Of a stretch of DNA of 64,000 bases, positions 1 through 8,666 are shown piece after piece. The translations under genes were made by a program, and so were the position numbers. The stretch covers positions 124,001-188,000 of the forward strand of contig NZ_JAEKFT010000005.1 in the NCBI RefSeq assembly GCF_018524365.1. Direction: 5' to 3'. Positions within the stretch are counted from its first letter, which is position 1; each line of letters starts with the position of its first letter. Source of the DNA: Denitromonas iodatirespirans. Its GTDB lineage: Bacteria; Pseudomonadota; Gammaproteobacteria; Burkholderiales; Rhodocyclaceae. The notes below the pieces were generated by a model that saw only the letters and a program-made list of their open reading frames with translations, was not told where the DNA came from and ran no database searches.

Positions 1-764
1 TCGGCCAGACGCGCGGCTAGGCGCTCCAGCTCGCCGACCAGCGGCAGCTCGCCCTCATCCAGCGCATCGACGGCGGCGCAGACGCCTTCCAGCAAGCCGG
101 TCGCATGCCCCAGACGGCTGTGCTCCAGTTCCAGTTCGCGCCAGGCCTCCGCCTCGAAATCGAGCGCTTCGAGTTCCTTCACCTGCCATTCGAGCAGCTC
201 GCGCTCCTGCGCCACCCCGGCCGCATCGGCCTCGGCCCGCTGGCAGGCCTGCCGCGCCTTCTGCCAGGTTTGCCAGGCGCCCGCGACCTCTCTGGCCAAG
301 TCCTCAAGACCCGCGTAGGTGTCGAGCAGGCTACGCTGGGCGTCGGCGCGCAGCAGCGCATGGTGTGCGTGCTGGCCATGGATGTCGGCCAGCCAGGCGC
401 CAACCTCGCGCAGCTGGGTCAGCGTGACGCTGACGCCGTTGATCCAGGCGCGCGAGCGGCCGTTCTGGTCCACCACGCGGCGCAGCAAGAGCGCATCGTC
501 GTCGACCTCGATGGCCTGCTCGTCGAGCCAGGCGGCCAGATCTTCGGCCGCCGGCAGGTCGAACTCGGCGCTCATCTCGGCACGCGCCTGGCCGGTACGC
601 ACCACGCCGCTTTCGGCGCGGTCGCCCATCACCAGGCCGAGCGCGTCGAGCAGGATGGATTTGCCGGCGCCGGTCTCGCCGGTGAGCGCGCCGAAACCGT
701 CGGCGAAATGGAGTTCCAGCTCATCGACAATGACGAAATCGCGGATATGAAGACGACGCAGCAT
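1..764 (-). CDS. recN: DNA repair protein RecN, N-terminal part (cut by window edge)
   Basis: RecN is an SMC-like ATPase that acts at double-strand breaks in the cytoplasm during recombinational repair. The visible N-terminus begins MLRRLHIRDFVIVDELEL and carries the Walker A motif GETGAGKS near residue 30, followed by the family's LLRRVVDQNGRSRAWING segment and the start of the coiled coil. The reading frame is open to base 1, so the C-terminal half, with the signature motif and Walker B, lies outside the window. It starts 13 bp downstream of the nadK stop and is probably cotranscribed with nadK, a common betaproteobacterial arrangement. Confidence 0.95.
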   Translation of the reverse strand, partial: MLRRLHIRDFVIVDELELHFADGFGALTGETGAGKSILLDALGLVMGDRAESGVVRTGQARAEMSAEFDLPAAEDLAAWLDEQAIEVDDDALLLRRVVDQNGRSRAWINGVSVTLTQLREVGAWLADIHGQHAHHALLRADAQRSLLDTYAGLEDLAREVAGAWQTWQKARQACQRAEADAAGVAQERELLEWQVKELEALDFEAEAWRELELEHSRLGHATGLLEGVCAAVDALDEGELPLVGELERLAARLA

Positions 765-777
765 GAGGGGACCGTGG

Positions 778-1662
778 TCAGAGATGGCGCGGCGAGGCGC
801 TCCAGTGGAGCTTCTCGCGCAGCATGGCGAAATAACTGTAGCCGGGCGGATGGATCAGGCGGATGTGATGCGGCGAGCGGGTGATGCGGATGCAGTCGCC
901 GGCGCGTGCGTCGAAGCGCTCCTGGCCGTCGAAGTGCACCCGTGCGTCATGCGGTGCCTGCAGCACGATGTCGATGGTGCAACTGTCAGGCAAGGTGATC
1001 GGCCGCGCGGTCAGGGTGTGCGGGCACAGCGGCACCAAGGCGATGCCGACCATGTCGGGGTGCAGAATCGGGCCATTCGCCGACAAGGCATAGGCCGTCG
1101 AGCCGGTCGGCGTGGACACGATCATGCCGTCGGAGCGTTGGGTGTAGACGAATTCATCGTCGATACGCACGTCGAACTCGATCATGCGGCCGATGTCGCC
1201 CTTGTTGACCACCACATCGTTGAGCGCGATGGTGTGGAACACGCTGCGGCTGCCGCGCTTGACCACCACGTCGAGCATGAAGCGCGGCGCTTCGACGCCC
1301 TTGCCGTCGAGGATCGCACCGAGCCCGACCTCCATGTGCTCGCGCGCGATGTCGGTCAGAAAGCCCAGCCGCCCTTCGTTCACCCCCACCAGCGGCACGC
1401 CATGTTCGGCCAGCCGGCGGGCGGCGTTGAGCATGGTGCCGTCGCCACCGAGCACGACCGCCAGATCGGCGCCCGCGCCGATCTCGTCGTAGGTGGCCAC
1501 GGCAAAGCCCGAACCGAGCCGGGTGGAACTCGCCGTGCCCTGTTCGATCAACACATTCAACTCGCGCTCGCGCAGAAAACCGCCGATTTGCAGCACGGCG
1601 GCGGCCACATCGGGGCTTTGGTATTTGCCGATCAGTGCGACCGACTTGAAGGCGTGGTTCAT
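778..1662 (-). CDS. nadK: NAD kinase
   Basis: This cytoplasmic enzyme phosphorylates NAD to NADP using ATP or polyphosphate. The 294-aa protein has the diagnostic GGDGTML motif with the catalytic Asp, the NEGRLGFLTD segment, NDVVVNKGD and a TPTGSTAY loop, all in the expected order. Length is normal for the family. The frame is open further upstream, but MNHAFKSVALIGKY matches where family members begin and was chosen. It is divergent from hrcA across a 127-bp gap and lies just upstream of recN. Confidence 0.95.
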   Translation of the reverse strand: MNHAFKSVALIGKYQSPDVAAAVLQIGGFLRERELNVLIEQGTASSTRLGSGFAVATYDEIGAGADLAVVLGGDGTMLNAARRLAEHGVPLVGVNEGRLGFLTDIAREHMEVGLGAILDGKGVEAPRFMLDVVVKRGSRSVFHTIALNDVVVNKGDIGRMIEFDVRIDDEFVYTQRSDGMIVSTPTGSTAYALSANGPILHPDMVGIALVPLCPHTLTARPITLPDSCTIDIVLQAPHDARVHFDGQERFDARAGDCIRITRSPHHIRLIHPPGYSYFAMLREKLHWSASPRHL

Positions 1663-1789
1663 AGGCCAAAGATTAAACCACAAGCGGCGCGGCGATTCGA
1701 TGGCGCGCAACCCCGGAAAGCGCCACACTGCGCTAGGCACACGGCGCAGACTTACTTAAAATCCATGGCCGACGCGGACCCCGGACACT

Positions 1790-2815
1790 ATGGCTGAACT
1801 CGACGAACGCTCAAGAATCCTGCTCAAGACGCTGATCGAACGCTATATCGCGGACGGCCAGCCGATCGGGTCGCGTGCGCTGTCGAAGCAATCGGGCCTG
1901 GAGCTGTCGCCCGCCACCATCCGCAACGTGATGTCGGACCTGGAAGAGGCCGGCTTCATTTCCAGCCCGCACACCTCGGCCGGGCGGATTCCCACCTCGC
2001 GCGGCTATCGCCTGTTTGTCGACAACCTGCTCACCGTGCGGCCGATGCACAAGGCCCAGCTACTCGAGCTCAAGGAACATCTGCAGCCCGACCAGCCGCA
2101 GCGCCTGATCAGCGCCGCCTCCAACCTGCTGTCGCAGCTGACCCACTTTGCCGGTGTGGTGGTCGCGCCGCGGCGCGAGGCCATCCGCATTCGCCAGATC
2201 GAGTTCGTCTCGCTGTCGGAGACACGGATCCTGCTGATCATCGTCACCACGCGCGGCGACGTGCAGAACCGCATCCTGATCACCCAGCGCAAGTATTCGC
2301 CGTCCGAACTGGTCACCGCCGCCAACTACCTCAACCAGCAGTATGCCGGGCTGGATTTCGACGACATCCGCGGTCGCCTCAAGGCGGAGCTGCAGCAGCT
2401 GCATTCGGACATGTCGGAGCTGATGACCGCCGCGGTGGATGTCGGCTCGAAGGCGGTCGAGGAGTCGTCCCAGTACATTCTGTCGGGCGAGACCAACCTG
2501 CTCGACGTCGAAGACCTGTCCTCCAACATGGCGCGCCTACGCGAGCTGTTCAAGCTGTTCGACCAGAAGACCGGGCTGCTGCAACTGCTCGATGTCTCCA
2601 ATCGCGCCGAGGGTGTGCAGATCTTCATCGGCGGCGAGTCCGGCCTGGCACCGCTCGACGAATGCAGCGTCATCACCGCGCCCTACGAGGTCGATGGCCA
2701 GGTGGTCGGCTCGCTCGGCGTCATCGGCCCGACGCGCATGGCCTACGAGCGCGTCATCCCCATCGTCGACATCACCGCCCGCCTGCTCTCGAGCGCCCTG
2801 TCGTCGAACAACTGA
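1790..2815 (+). CDS. hrcA: Heat-inducible transcription repressor HrcA
   Basis: HrcA represses class I heat-shock genes by binding the CIRCE inverted repeat, and its activity depends on the GroE chaperonin. The 341-aa protein has the N-terminal winged helix ([28 protein letters not shown] and the [17 protein letters not shown] recognition region), followed by the [11 protein letters not shown] motif and the GAF-like inserted dimerisation domain. I see no CIRCE element in this window, so its main targets are probably elsewhere, for example groES. The downstream neighbour hemH begins 22 bp later. Confidence 0.95.
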   Translation: MAELDERSRILLKTLIERYIADGQPIGSRALSKQSGLELSPATIRNVMSDLEEAGFISSPHTSAGRIPTSRGYRLFVDNLLTVRPMHKAQLLELKEHLQPDQPQRLISAASNLLSQLTHFAGVVVAPRREAIRIRQIEFVSLSETRILLIIVTTRGDVQNRILITQRKYSPSELVTAANYLNQQYAGLDFDDIRGRLKAELQQLHSDMSELMTAAVDVGSKAVEESSQYILSGETNLLDVEDLSSNMARLRELFKLFDQKTGLLQLLDVSNRAEGVQIFIGGESGLAPLDECSVITAPYEVDGQVVGSLGVIGPTRMAYERVIPIVDITARLLSSALSSNN

Positions 2816-2837
2816 CGCTTTTTCCGGAGAGATTTCC

Positions 2838-3953
2838 ATGGCCCGATACCGGCCCGAGCCGGCTCATTCTCATGGCAGCGTGCCGCGCGTCGGCGTGCTG
2901 CTGGTCAACCTCGGCTCGCCGGAGGCGCCGACCGCCGCTGCGGTGCGCCCCTATCTCAAGCAGTTCCTGTCCGATCCGCGCGTGGTGGAGATTCCCCGCC
3001 TGGCCTGGTGGCCGATCCTCAATCTCGTCATCCTCAACACCCGCCCCGCCAAGTCCGCCGAAAAATACGCATCGATCTGGACCGACGAAGGCTCGCCGCT
3101 GCGTGTGCATACCGAGCGCCAGGCCAAGCTGCTGGCCGGCTTCCTGACCGAGGCCGGCCATCGCGACTGGCGGGTGGACTGGGCCATGCGCTACGGCCGG
3201 CCATCGATCCCCGAGCGGCTCGACGCCCTGCGCGAGGCCGGCTGCGACCGCATCCTGGTGGTACCGATGTATCCGCAATACGCCGGCAGCACCACCGGCA
3301 GCGTGATGGACGAAGTGGCCGACCGACTGCGCACCTGGCGCAACCTGCCCGAGCTGCGCTTCGTCCGCAGCTACCATGACGACCCGGGCTACATCGCCGC
3401 CCTGGCCGCCAACGTGCAGGCGCACTGGGCGAAAAACGGCCAGGCCGACCGGCTGATCCTGAGTTTTCACGGGGTGCCGCGCTTCACGCTCGACAAGGGC
3501 GACCCCTACCACTGCGAATGCCACAAGACGGCGCGTCTCCTGGCCGAGGCGCTTGAGGTGGCCCCCGAGCGGGTGATGCTCACCTTCCAGTCGCGCTTCG
3601 GCAAGGCCGAGTGGCTCAAGCCCTATACCCAGCCGACGCTCGAAGCGCTGCCCAAGCAAGGCGTGCGCTCGGTGGACGTGATGTGCCCGGGCTTTGCCGC
3701 CGATTGCCTGGAGACGCTCGAAGAAATCGCCATGGAGTGCAAGGAAGCCTTCCTGACGCATGGCGGCAAGCACTTCCACTACATCCCCTGCCTCAACACC
3801 CGCGATGACTGGATGCACGCCCTCACCCAACTGGTGATCCGCCATGCCGGCCACTGGGCCGACGCCGATCCGCGCCGCAGCGTGGCCGACCGGCAGCTCG
3901 GCCGTACCCGTGCCCTGGCGCTCGGCGCCAGCCACGGAGAGAAAACGCCATGA
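2838..3953 (+). CDS. hemH: Ferrochelatase
   Basis: Ferrochelatase inserts ferrous iron into protoporphyrin IX, the last step of protoheme synthesis, at the inner face of the membrane. The 371-aa protein starts [13 protein letters not shown] and shows [14 protein letters not shown] near the N-terminus, [15 protein letters not shown] in the middle, the SFHGVP motif with the metal-binding His, and the HCECHKT and FQSRFG segments. The frame is open upstream into hrcA, but the ATG at 2838 follows GGAGAG at good spacing and fits the family. Its stop overlaps the next start by 4 bp (ATGA), implying translational coupling. Confidence 0.96.
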   Translation: MARYRPEPAHSHGSVPRVGVLLVNLGSPEAPTAAAVRPYLKQFLSDPRVVEIPRLAWWPILNLVILNTRPAKSAEKYASIWTDEGSPLRVHTERQAKLLAGFLTEAGHRDWRVDWAMRYGRPSIPERLDALREAGCDRILVVPMYPQYAGSTTGSVMDEVADRLRTWRNLPELRFVRSYHDDPGYIAALAANVQAHWAKNGQADRLILSFHGVPRFTLDKGDPYHCECHKTARLLAEALEVAPERVMLTFQSRFGKAEWLKPYTQPTLEALPKQGVRSVDVMCPGFAADCLETLEEIAMECKEAFLTHGGKHFHYIPCLNTRDDWMHALTQLVIRHAGHWADADPRRSVADRQLGRTRALALGASHGEKTP

Positions 3954-4345
3954 ACGTGATGCTGATCGCGCGCTGGGCGCTCAATGCCTTGGCGCTGATG
4001 CTGGTGCCCGAACTGGTCAGCGGACTGGAAGTGACGTCCTACACCACCGCCTTGATCAGCGCCTTGCTGCTCGGCCTGGTCAATGCCCTGATCCGCCCGG
4101 TGCTGATCCTGATCACACTGCCGATCACGGTGCTGACGCTGGGCATCTTCACCCTGGTCATCAACGGGCTGCTGTTCTGGCTGGTGTCTGGGTTGGTCGC
4201 CGGCCTGCATGTGCCGGACTTTGCCACTGCGTTCTGGGGCGCGCTGGTCTACAGCCTGCTCACCTGGCTGGTGAACATGGCCTTGTCGGATCGCTCGAAC
4301 GTGCGGATCAGCGTCAAGCGCTGGCCGCCGGACGAGCGGGGCTGA
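3950..4345 (+). CDS. Small integral membrane protein, YvlD / phage-holin-4-like family
   Basis: This 131-aa hydrophobic protein has about four transmembrane helices: near residues 3-25, 30-50, 55-82 and 93-113. Glycine and small-residue patterns such as [24 protein letters not shown] are typical of the pfam04020 group, which is named after a phage holin but is common on bacterial chromosomes. The biochemical role is unknown. It overlaps hemH by 4 bp and so is probably translated from the same mRNA. A short basic tail ([11 protein letters not shown]) should be cytoplasmic. Nothing nearby suggests a prophage. Confidence 0.75.
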   Translation: MNVMLIARWALNALALMLVPELVSGLEVTSYTTALISALLLGLVNALIRPVLILITLPITVLTLGIFTLVINGLLFWLVSGLVAGLHVPDFATAFWGALVYSLLTWLVNMALSDRSNVRISVKRWPPDERG

Positions 4346-4366
4346 ACCCGCCCCGCCCCGTCGGGA

Positions 4367-4897
4367 TCAGAGCCGCGCCGACTTGTCGACGCCGTTGCGC
4401 GGCACCGCCTTGCGCGCCGGGCGACGGCGCACCGCACCCGGATCGAAATCGCCATCGAGACTCGTCAGCGCCGCGTTGCGCGCATCGAGTGCGCGCTGGA
4501 AGGCACCGTCTTCGCCGTACTTGTTCACCGAAAATTTCACCCGCTTGCGCCGCCCGTCCGGCAGCGGCCACGAGGCCACCCAGAACCAGCGCTGCTTGTC
4601 CTCGGGCAGATCGCGGGTCTCCGAGGCGCAGTAGCGGCACACGCCGACTACGCCGGAGCGGTTGTTCTTTTTGCGGATCGACGAATATTCCTGCATCGAC
4701 AGCGGCGGATGCGCTGCGATGATCTCGTCCCGGTAGGCCTTGGCCGCCGAAAACGCCTTGCGCTTGCCGCTGAACACCCCATCGCTGAAATGCTTGCGAT
4801 AGATGACCCCGCGACGCTGGATCGTCACCAGCCAGCCATGGGTGCGGCTCGCTTCGTTGTCGACACGGCTGATGCCATATACGCTGCTTTGGCTCAC
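4367..4897 (-). CDS. Protein with two AP2-like DNA-binding domains
   Basis: I recognise two divergent AP2/ERF-like modules, the first roughly at residues 5-60 (SVYGISRVDN... WLVTIQRRG... FSAAKAYRDEII) and the second roughly at 80-145 (SGVVGVCRYC... WVASWP... KRVKFSVNKYGEDGAFQRALDARNAAL). Each has the three-strand-then-helix pattern expected of the fold. A basic tail (RRRPARKAVPRNG) follows. Standalone bacterial AP2 proteins are poorly understood; in other proteins the domain is a DNA-recognition module. A GTG start at 4897 is preferred because GGAGGA lies 7 nt upstream; the in-frame ATG at 4933 lacks a Shine-Dalgarno sequence. The gene converges on the hemH transcript. Function is unknown. 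Confidence 0.75.
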   Translation of the reverse strand: MSQSSVYGISRVDNEASRTHGWLVTIQRRGVIYRKHFSDGVFSGKRKAFSAAKAYRDEIIAAHPPLSMQEYSSIRKKNNRSGVVGVCRYCASETRDLPEDKQRWFWVASWPLPDGRRKRVKFSVNKYGEDGAFQRALDARNAALTSLDGDFDPGAVRRRPARKAVPRNGVDKSARL

Positions 4898-5593
4898 TCG
4901 AACGTCCTCCGGCCCGATTTGATTGGGGGGCATAGGGACGCTTTCGGCCGCGCGTCGAAAAACTTTACGGTTGACGGAAGAACGGCATGGATGGCCGACC
5001 AACGGCCTTTCGAACGCAACATCCGCCACAAGCGCGGCATCCCGCCGTCACTGCCCCACACGGCCGACAGGCATGGCGAGGGCAGGAGCGCATCGAGGTG
5101 GCGAGCTGGCTCGTCGGATCTGGTCGCGAGGCAGTGCCATCAAACCGGCTCATTCTGTGCTTCACCCCCCAAAACCACGTCGCGGCCGGGCTGTCGATGT
5201 GGCATCGCCGAACCGTATCGCCACACACGCGGCGGCTTGGATGCTACATTGCATTACCCCTATGATTCGCATGGGTATGAGAGAAGACGATCGGGGACGC
5301 GTTATGGAGAACAAGACCGGGGTGTCTGACCATGGGCAAGTGTCACCCCGTCGGCGGCGTGAGCCTGATTCAAGCAACCCGTCCCGACAATCCACCAGCA
5401 CAGACACGCAATCTTCAGGCTAGACTGACGCCTGGTGGGGAAACTGCCACGACGCGCGCCGATACCTCCTCACCCCTTTTCCCCCAAATACGCTGTACTG
5501 AGAAGACCAACAACGGAGAGACCCCCAAGAAGCGACGAGGCACCTCGGTCACCAGGATGTGATTGCTTATTCCTGACAAGCGGGAAACCGTAG
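4898..5593. other. About 700-bp region without a recognised gene
   Basis: No reading frame here resembles a known family. Short open frames exist on both strands but lack ribosome binding sites. A weak sigma-70-like pair (TTGGAT near 5237 and TATGAT near 5261, 18-bp spacing) could start the downstream receptor operon with a leader of about 320 nt. I looked for a cobalamin riboswitch and a Fur box ahead of the TonB receptor and saw neither convincingly. Base composition near 5250-5580 is a little less GC-rich than the flanking genes. Confidence 0.4.
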
Positions 5594-7975
5594 ATGAAGC
5601 TGCGCTTGTGTCCATTCCGTATGCGCGCGCCCCTGGCCTTGAGCTTGGCGCACGGTCTGTTGTTGTTCCAGACGGCTGCCATGGCCGATACCCCGGCCGG
5701 AGAGACGTCGTCGCCACTCGCGATAAGCAGCGTGGCCGACATGGATCTCACGGAGCTGGTGAGGGTGCGGGTCTCGCCCTTCGATGTCGCGACGCATCTG
5801 GACAAGGGTTACCGGGCCTCGAACTCGGTGTCCGGCTCGCGCTTCAATGCCCCGATCCGGGATCTGCCCTTCGCCATCCAGGCCTTCACCGAGTCCTTCA
5901 TCAAGGACCAGAAGCCGGTCAACATCTTCGACGTCGCCCGCTATTCGCCGGGCGTCACCTACCGCAGCAACGACTTCAACGAGGGCAATGCCAACCTCGC
6001 CATTCGCGGCTTTGCGGTCAGCGCAACGCCGGGGAACATCCAGATTCTGCGCGACGGGGTGAACGGGCCGTCGATTTTCGATTTCACCAATATCTCGCGC
6101 GTGGAGGTGGTCAAGGGGCCGGCCTCCTTCCTCTATGGCCAGGTCGCGCCCGGCGGCATCGTCAATATCATCACCAAGAATCCGGAACCTCGTTTTTCCG
6201 CCACGGCCGACCTCAGCTACGGCTCCTACGACCAGCACCAGCTGGGTATCGACATCACCGGGCCGCTATCCCCGACCCTCTTCTACCGGCTGGCCACCTC
6301 CTACCAGCAAGACCTTCATTACTGGGACCCTTACGACGCCCATTCCAGAAACATCTCACCGTCCTTGCTGTGGCAACCCAACGACCGCTTCAGTCTGTCG
6401 CTCAAGTACGAGAACTTCCACAAGGTCGAATCACCGCAGGTCATGCAGAAGCCCGGCTATGGCGCGCAGGTCGGGATCGTGCCAAGCCCGTCCGACCCCA
6501 ACCTGTCGGGTGTCGACGTCCCGGGCCTGCCGGACGATTGGAACAGCATGTCGTTCGCCGACTATCGCACCAGCGACACCGAGAGCCTGAATGCAAGGCT
6601 CGACTTCAAGATCAACGACCGCTGGAGCCTTCGCGCCGGCTACGCCCACCAACGCTACGAAATCGACGCGCTGTTCTCCGGCAACTTGGGCATGGCGAAC
6701 AACGCGACCTTTCTCCAGGGGCGCCGTCTCAGGGGGCAGACCTATACCAACGAGGGCGACACCTTCGACGCCCATGCCGTCGGCAACTACGACTTCGGCG
6801 CCACCAGCCTGCGCCTGCTCCTGGGCGCCCAATATGTCGAGCGCCGCTTCGACAACTGGGCTGCCCAAGCCCCCAACAATCCGGCCCTGGGCAGCAATCC
6901 CACGGCCTCGCCGCTGCCGCTGTGGGATCTGACCGACCCGTCCACCTGGAACCGGGTCGTCAACATCCCGCGCTCGGCGCTGACCGAGAACAAGACCGAC
7001 TTCAGCGTCACCTACACGGACAAATCCCTCTACGCTGGCAGCACCTTCGGTTTCTTTGACGACCGCCTGCTGGCGCTGGCGGGCTGGCGCCTGACATCGA
7101 CCAGGAACCAGCTCACCAACAACCTGACCCAGCAATCGGAACCCGAATTCACCGAGCACATGGTGACGCCGCAATACGGCCTGCTCTACAAACTCACCCC
7201 CGAGTTCTCGCTGTTCGCCTCCTATGCCGAGTCCTTCGTTCCCGGCTCGCAGATTCTTCGCCATCCCGACGGCTCCACCAGCGCGGCAAAGCCGACCAAG
7301 GGCAGAGGCTACGACATCGGTGTGAAAGCCGATCTGCTCGGCGGCCGCCTCTCCGGCACCCTGACCTTCTTCGACGTGCGCAACCAGGACATCGTGAACG
7401 ATCTCGCCTCCACCAATAACATCGGTTCGGTGGTGATCCACAACGTCCAGAGCGGCGAGCAGCGCTCGCGTGGTATCGAGTTCGACACCACCGCTGCGCT
7501 CACCGACAACTGGCAGCTCTATGTCTCCTACAGCTACATGCATGCCCGGATCACCGAGTTCAGCGGCAACGATGAGGCCATCCTCGCCCAGGATCCGACC
7601 ACGCTCGATGCCGCCGGGCAGCGGAACTACAGGGATGTCAAGCGCCTGCACAATGCCCCGCTGCAAATGAGCGCGCCCCATCTGGCCAATATCTGGACGC
7701 GCTACGACTTCACGCAGGGCGACCTGCGAGGCCTCTATGTGGCTGGCGGCGTCAATATCGTCCACAACCAGACGCTCCTGCCCGACAGCCCCAAATCGTC
7801 CCGGCAGAGCTACACGCTGGTCAATGCGAAGCTCGGCTACCAATGGCAATGGCGCGGTCAAGCGCTGAGCATCGACCTGATGGGCAAGAACCTCACCAAC
7901 GAGTACTACCGGCCTTCGCAGAGCACGCGCGCGCGGCCCCGCGAATTTCTCCTCACCCTCTCGGCCAGGTACTGA
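5594..7975 (+). CDS. TonB-dependent outer-membrane receptor, siderophore-receptor-like
   Basis: A 793-aa outer-membrane gated channel that would take up a ligand using TonB energy. Residues 1-31 form a signal peptide ending LLLFQTAAMA. The plug domain follows, with DLPFAIQAFTESFIKD, the RGFAVSA and VEVVKGPASFLYGQVAPGGIVNIITKNP motifs, then a 22-strand-type barrel ending in aromatic Tyr (LTLSARY). The segment before the plug (MDLTELVRVRVSPFDVATHLDKGYRASN) may serve as the TonB box. The family suggests an iron chelate, but the ligand cannot be read from sequence. Only 7 bp separate it from the YfiR-like gene, so it is probably the first gene of a three-gene signalling operon. Confidence 0.9.
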   Translation: MKLRLCPFRMRAPLALSLAHGLLLFQTAAMADTPAGETSSPLAISSVADMDLTELVRVRVSPFDVATHLDKGYRASNSVSGSRFNAPIRDLPFAIQAFTESFIKDQKPVNIFDVARYSPGVTYRSNDFNEGNANLAIRGFAVSATPGNIQILRDGVNGPSIFDFTNISRVEVVKGPASFLYGQVAPGGIVNIITKNPEPRFSATADLSYGSYDQHQLGIDITGPLSPTLFYRLATSYQQDLHYWDPYDAHSRNISPSLLWQPNDRFSLSLKYENFHKVESPQVMQKPGYGAQVGIVPSPSDPNLSGVDVPGLPDDWNSMSFADYRTSDTESLNARLDFKINDRWSLRAGYAHQRYEIDALFSGNLGMANNATFLQGRRLRGQTYTNEGDTFDAHAVGNYDFGATSLRLLLGAQYVERRFDNWAAQAPNNPALGSNPTASPLPLWDLTDPSTWNRVVNIPRSALTENKTDFSVTYTDKSLYAGSTFGFFDDRLLALAGWRLTSTRNQLTNNLTQQSEPEFTEHMVTPQYGLLYKLTPEFSLFASYAESFVPGSQILRHPDGSTSAAKPTKGRGYDIGVKADLLGGRLSGTLTFFDVRNQDIVNDLASTNNIGSVVIHNVQSGEQRSRGIEFDTTAALTDNWQLYVSYSYMHARITEFSGNDEAILAQDPTTLDAAGQRNYRDVKRLHNAPLQMSAPHLANIWTRYDFTQGDLRGLYVAGGVNIVHNQTLLPDSPKSSRQSYTLVNAKLGYQWQWRGQALSIDLMGKNLTNEYYRPSQSTRARPREFLLTLSARY

Positions 7976-7982
7976 GAACGAC

Positions 7983-8663
7983 ATGCAGACCAGAGACCAC
8001 GACCTCGGTTTGCCAAACGGCCAGGCACCTTGCCGCGCGCTGGCCCCCACGCCGCGCCCGGTCACGATGCCAGCCGACATATCCCCTCCCGGCACACGGC
8101 AGCGGTGCCGGAACTTGCTGGCCGGCCTGCTGCTGCTCGCCTGCCTGCCGGTGTTTGCCATCGGGCAGCCGAACACGCGGATCGATCCGCGCATTGTCCA
8201 GGCCGCTTTTTTGCGCAACTTCGCCCACTACGTGACCTGGCCCGACAACGCCTTCGCCGATGAGCGTTCTCCCTGGCGGATCTGCGTGCTGGGCAACGAC
8301 CCCTTCGGCAATGCGCTGGAGAGCACCCTTGCCGGACGCACCGAGCAAGGCCGCCCGTTTGCGATCTTCCGCGCCAAGCGCCTGGAAGACCTGCAACGCT
8401 GCCAGATCGTCTATGTGGCCCACGAAGCCACCGCAAACCGCCGCGCCACGCTTGCGGCGCTGAAAGACAAACCGGTTCTGACCGTGAGCAGTGCCCCCGA
8501 TTTTCTGCAGGAAGGGGGCATCATCCGCTTTCAGATCACCGACTATGTCGAAATGAGCGTCAACCTCGATCAGGCCCGCGCGGCCTCGTTGACCATCCCG
8601 ACCAAAATGCTTGAAGTCTCCACAGGAGTGGTCGAGAACGGTGTGGTCCGCAAAGTGAGATAG
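7983..8663 (+). CDS. YfiR-like (DUF4154) periplasmic regulator
   Basis: A 226-aa exported protein resembling YfiR, the periplasmic inhibitor of the membrane diguanylate cyclase YfiN in Pseudomonas. After a hydrophobic signal segment (LLAGLLLLACLPVFAIG) the mature part has the family opening VQAAFLRNFAHYVTWP, then WRICVLGNDPFG, RCQIVYVAHEA, LTVSSAPDFLQEGGIIRF and a C-terminal MSVNLDQARAASLTIPTKML helix region. Two cysteines, in WRICVLG and LQRCQIV, could form a disulfide. The start is uncertain: ATG 7983 gives a long N-region, ATG 8067 a more ordinary signal peptide, and neither has a good ribosome site. It lies between the receptor and the GGDEF/EAL gene (3-bp gap), which supports a relay role. 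Confidence 0.85.
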   Translation: MQTRDHDLGLPNGQAPCRALAPTPRPVTMPADISPPGTRQRCRNLLAGLLLLACLPVFAIGQPNTRIDPRIVQAAFLRNFAHYVTWPDNAFADERSPWRICVLGNDPFGNALESTLAGRTEQGRPFAIFRAKRLEDLQRCQIVYVAHEATANRRATLAALKDKPVLTVSSAPDFLQEGGIIRFQITDYVEMSVNLDQARAASLTIPTKMLEVSTGVVENGVVRKVR

Positions 8664-8666
8664 GCG

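Noticed and set aside
1663-1789. CIRCE element before hrcA
   Set aside because: No TTAGCACTC/GAGTGCTAA inverted repeat is visible in the divergent nadK-hrcA gap.
3950-4345. Phage holin, hence a prophage remnant
   Set aside because: The family name is historical; these proteins are common chromosomal membrane proteins, and no other phage gene is present.
5300-5593. Cobalamin riboswitch or Fur box upstream of the TonB receptor
   Set aside because: A small GTGG/CCAC hairpin near 5430 caught my eye, but the B12-box core and the expected helices are missing. No 19-bp Fur-like palindrome was found.
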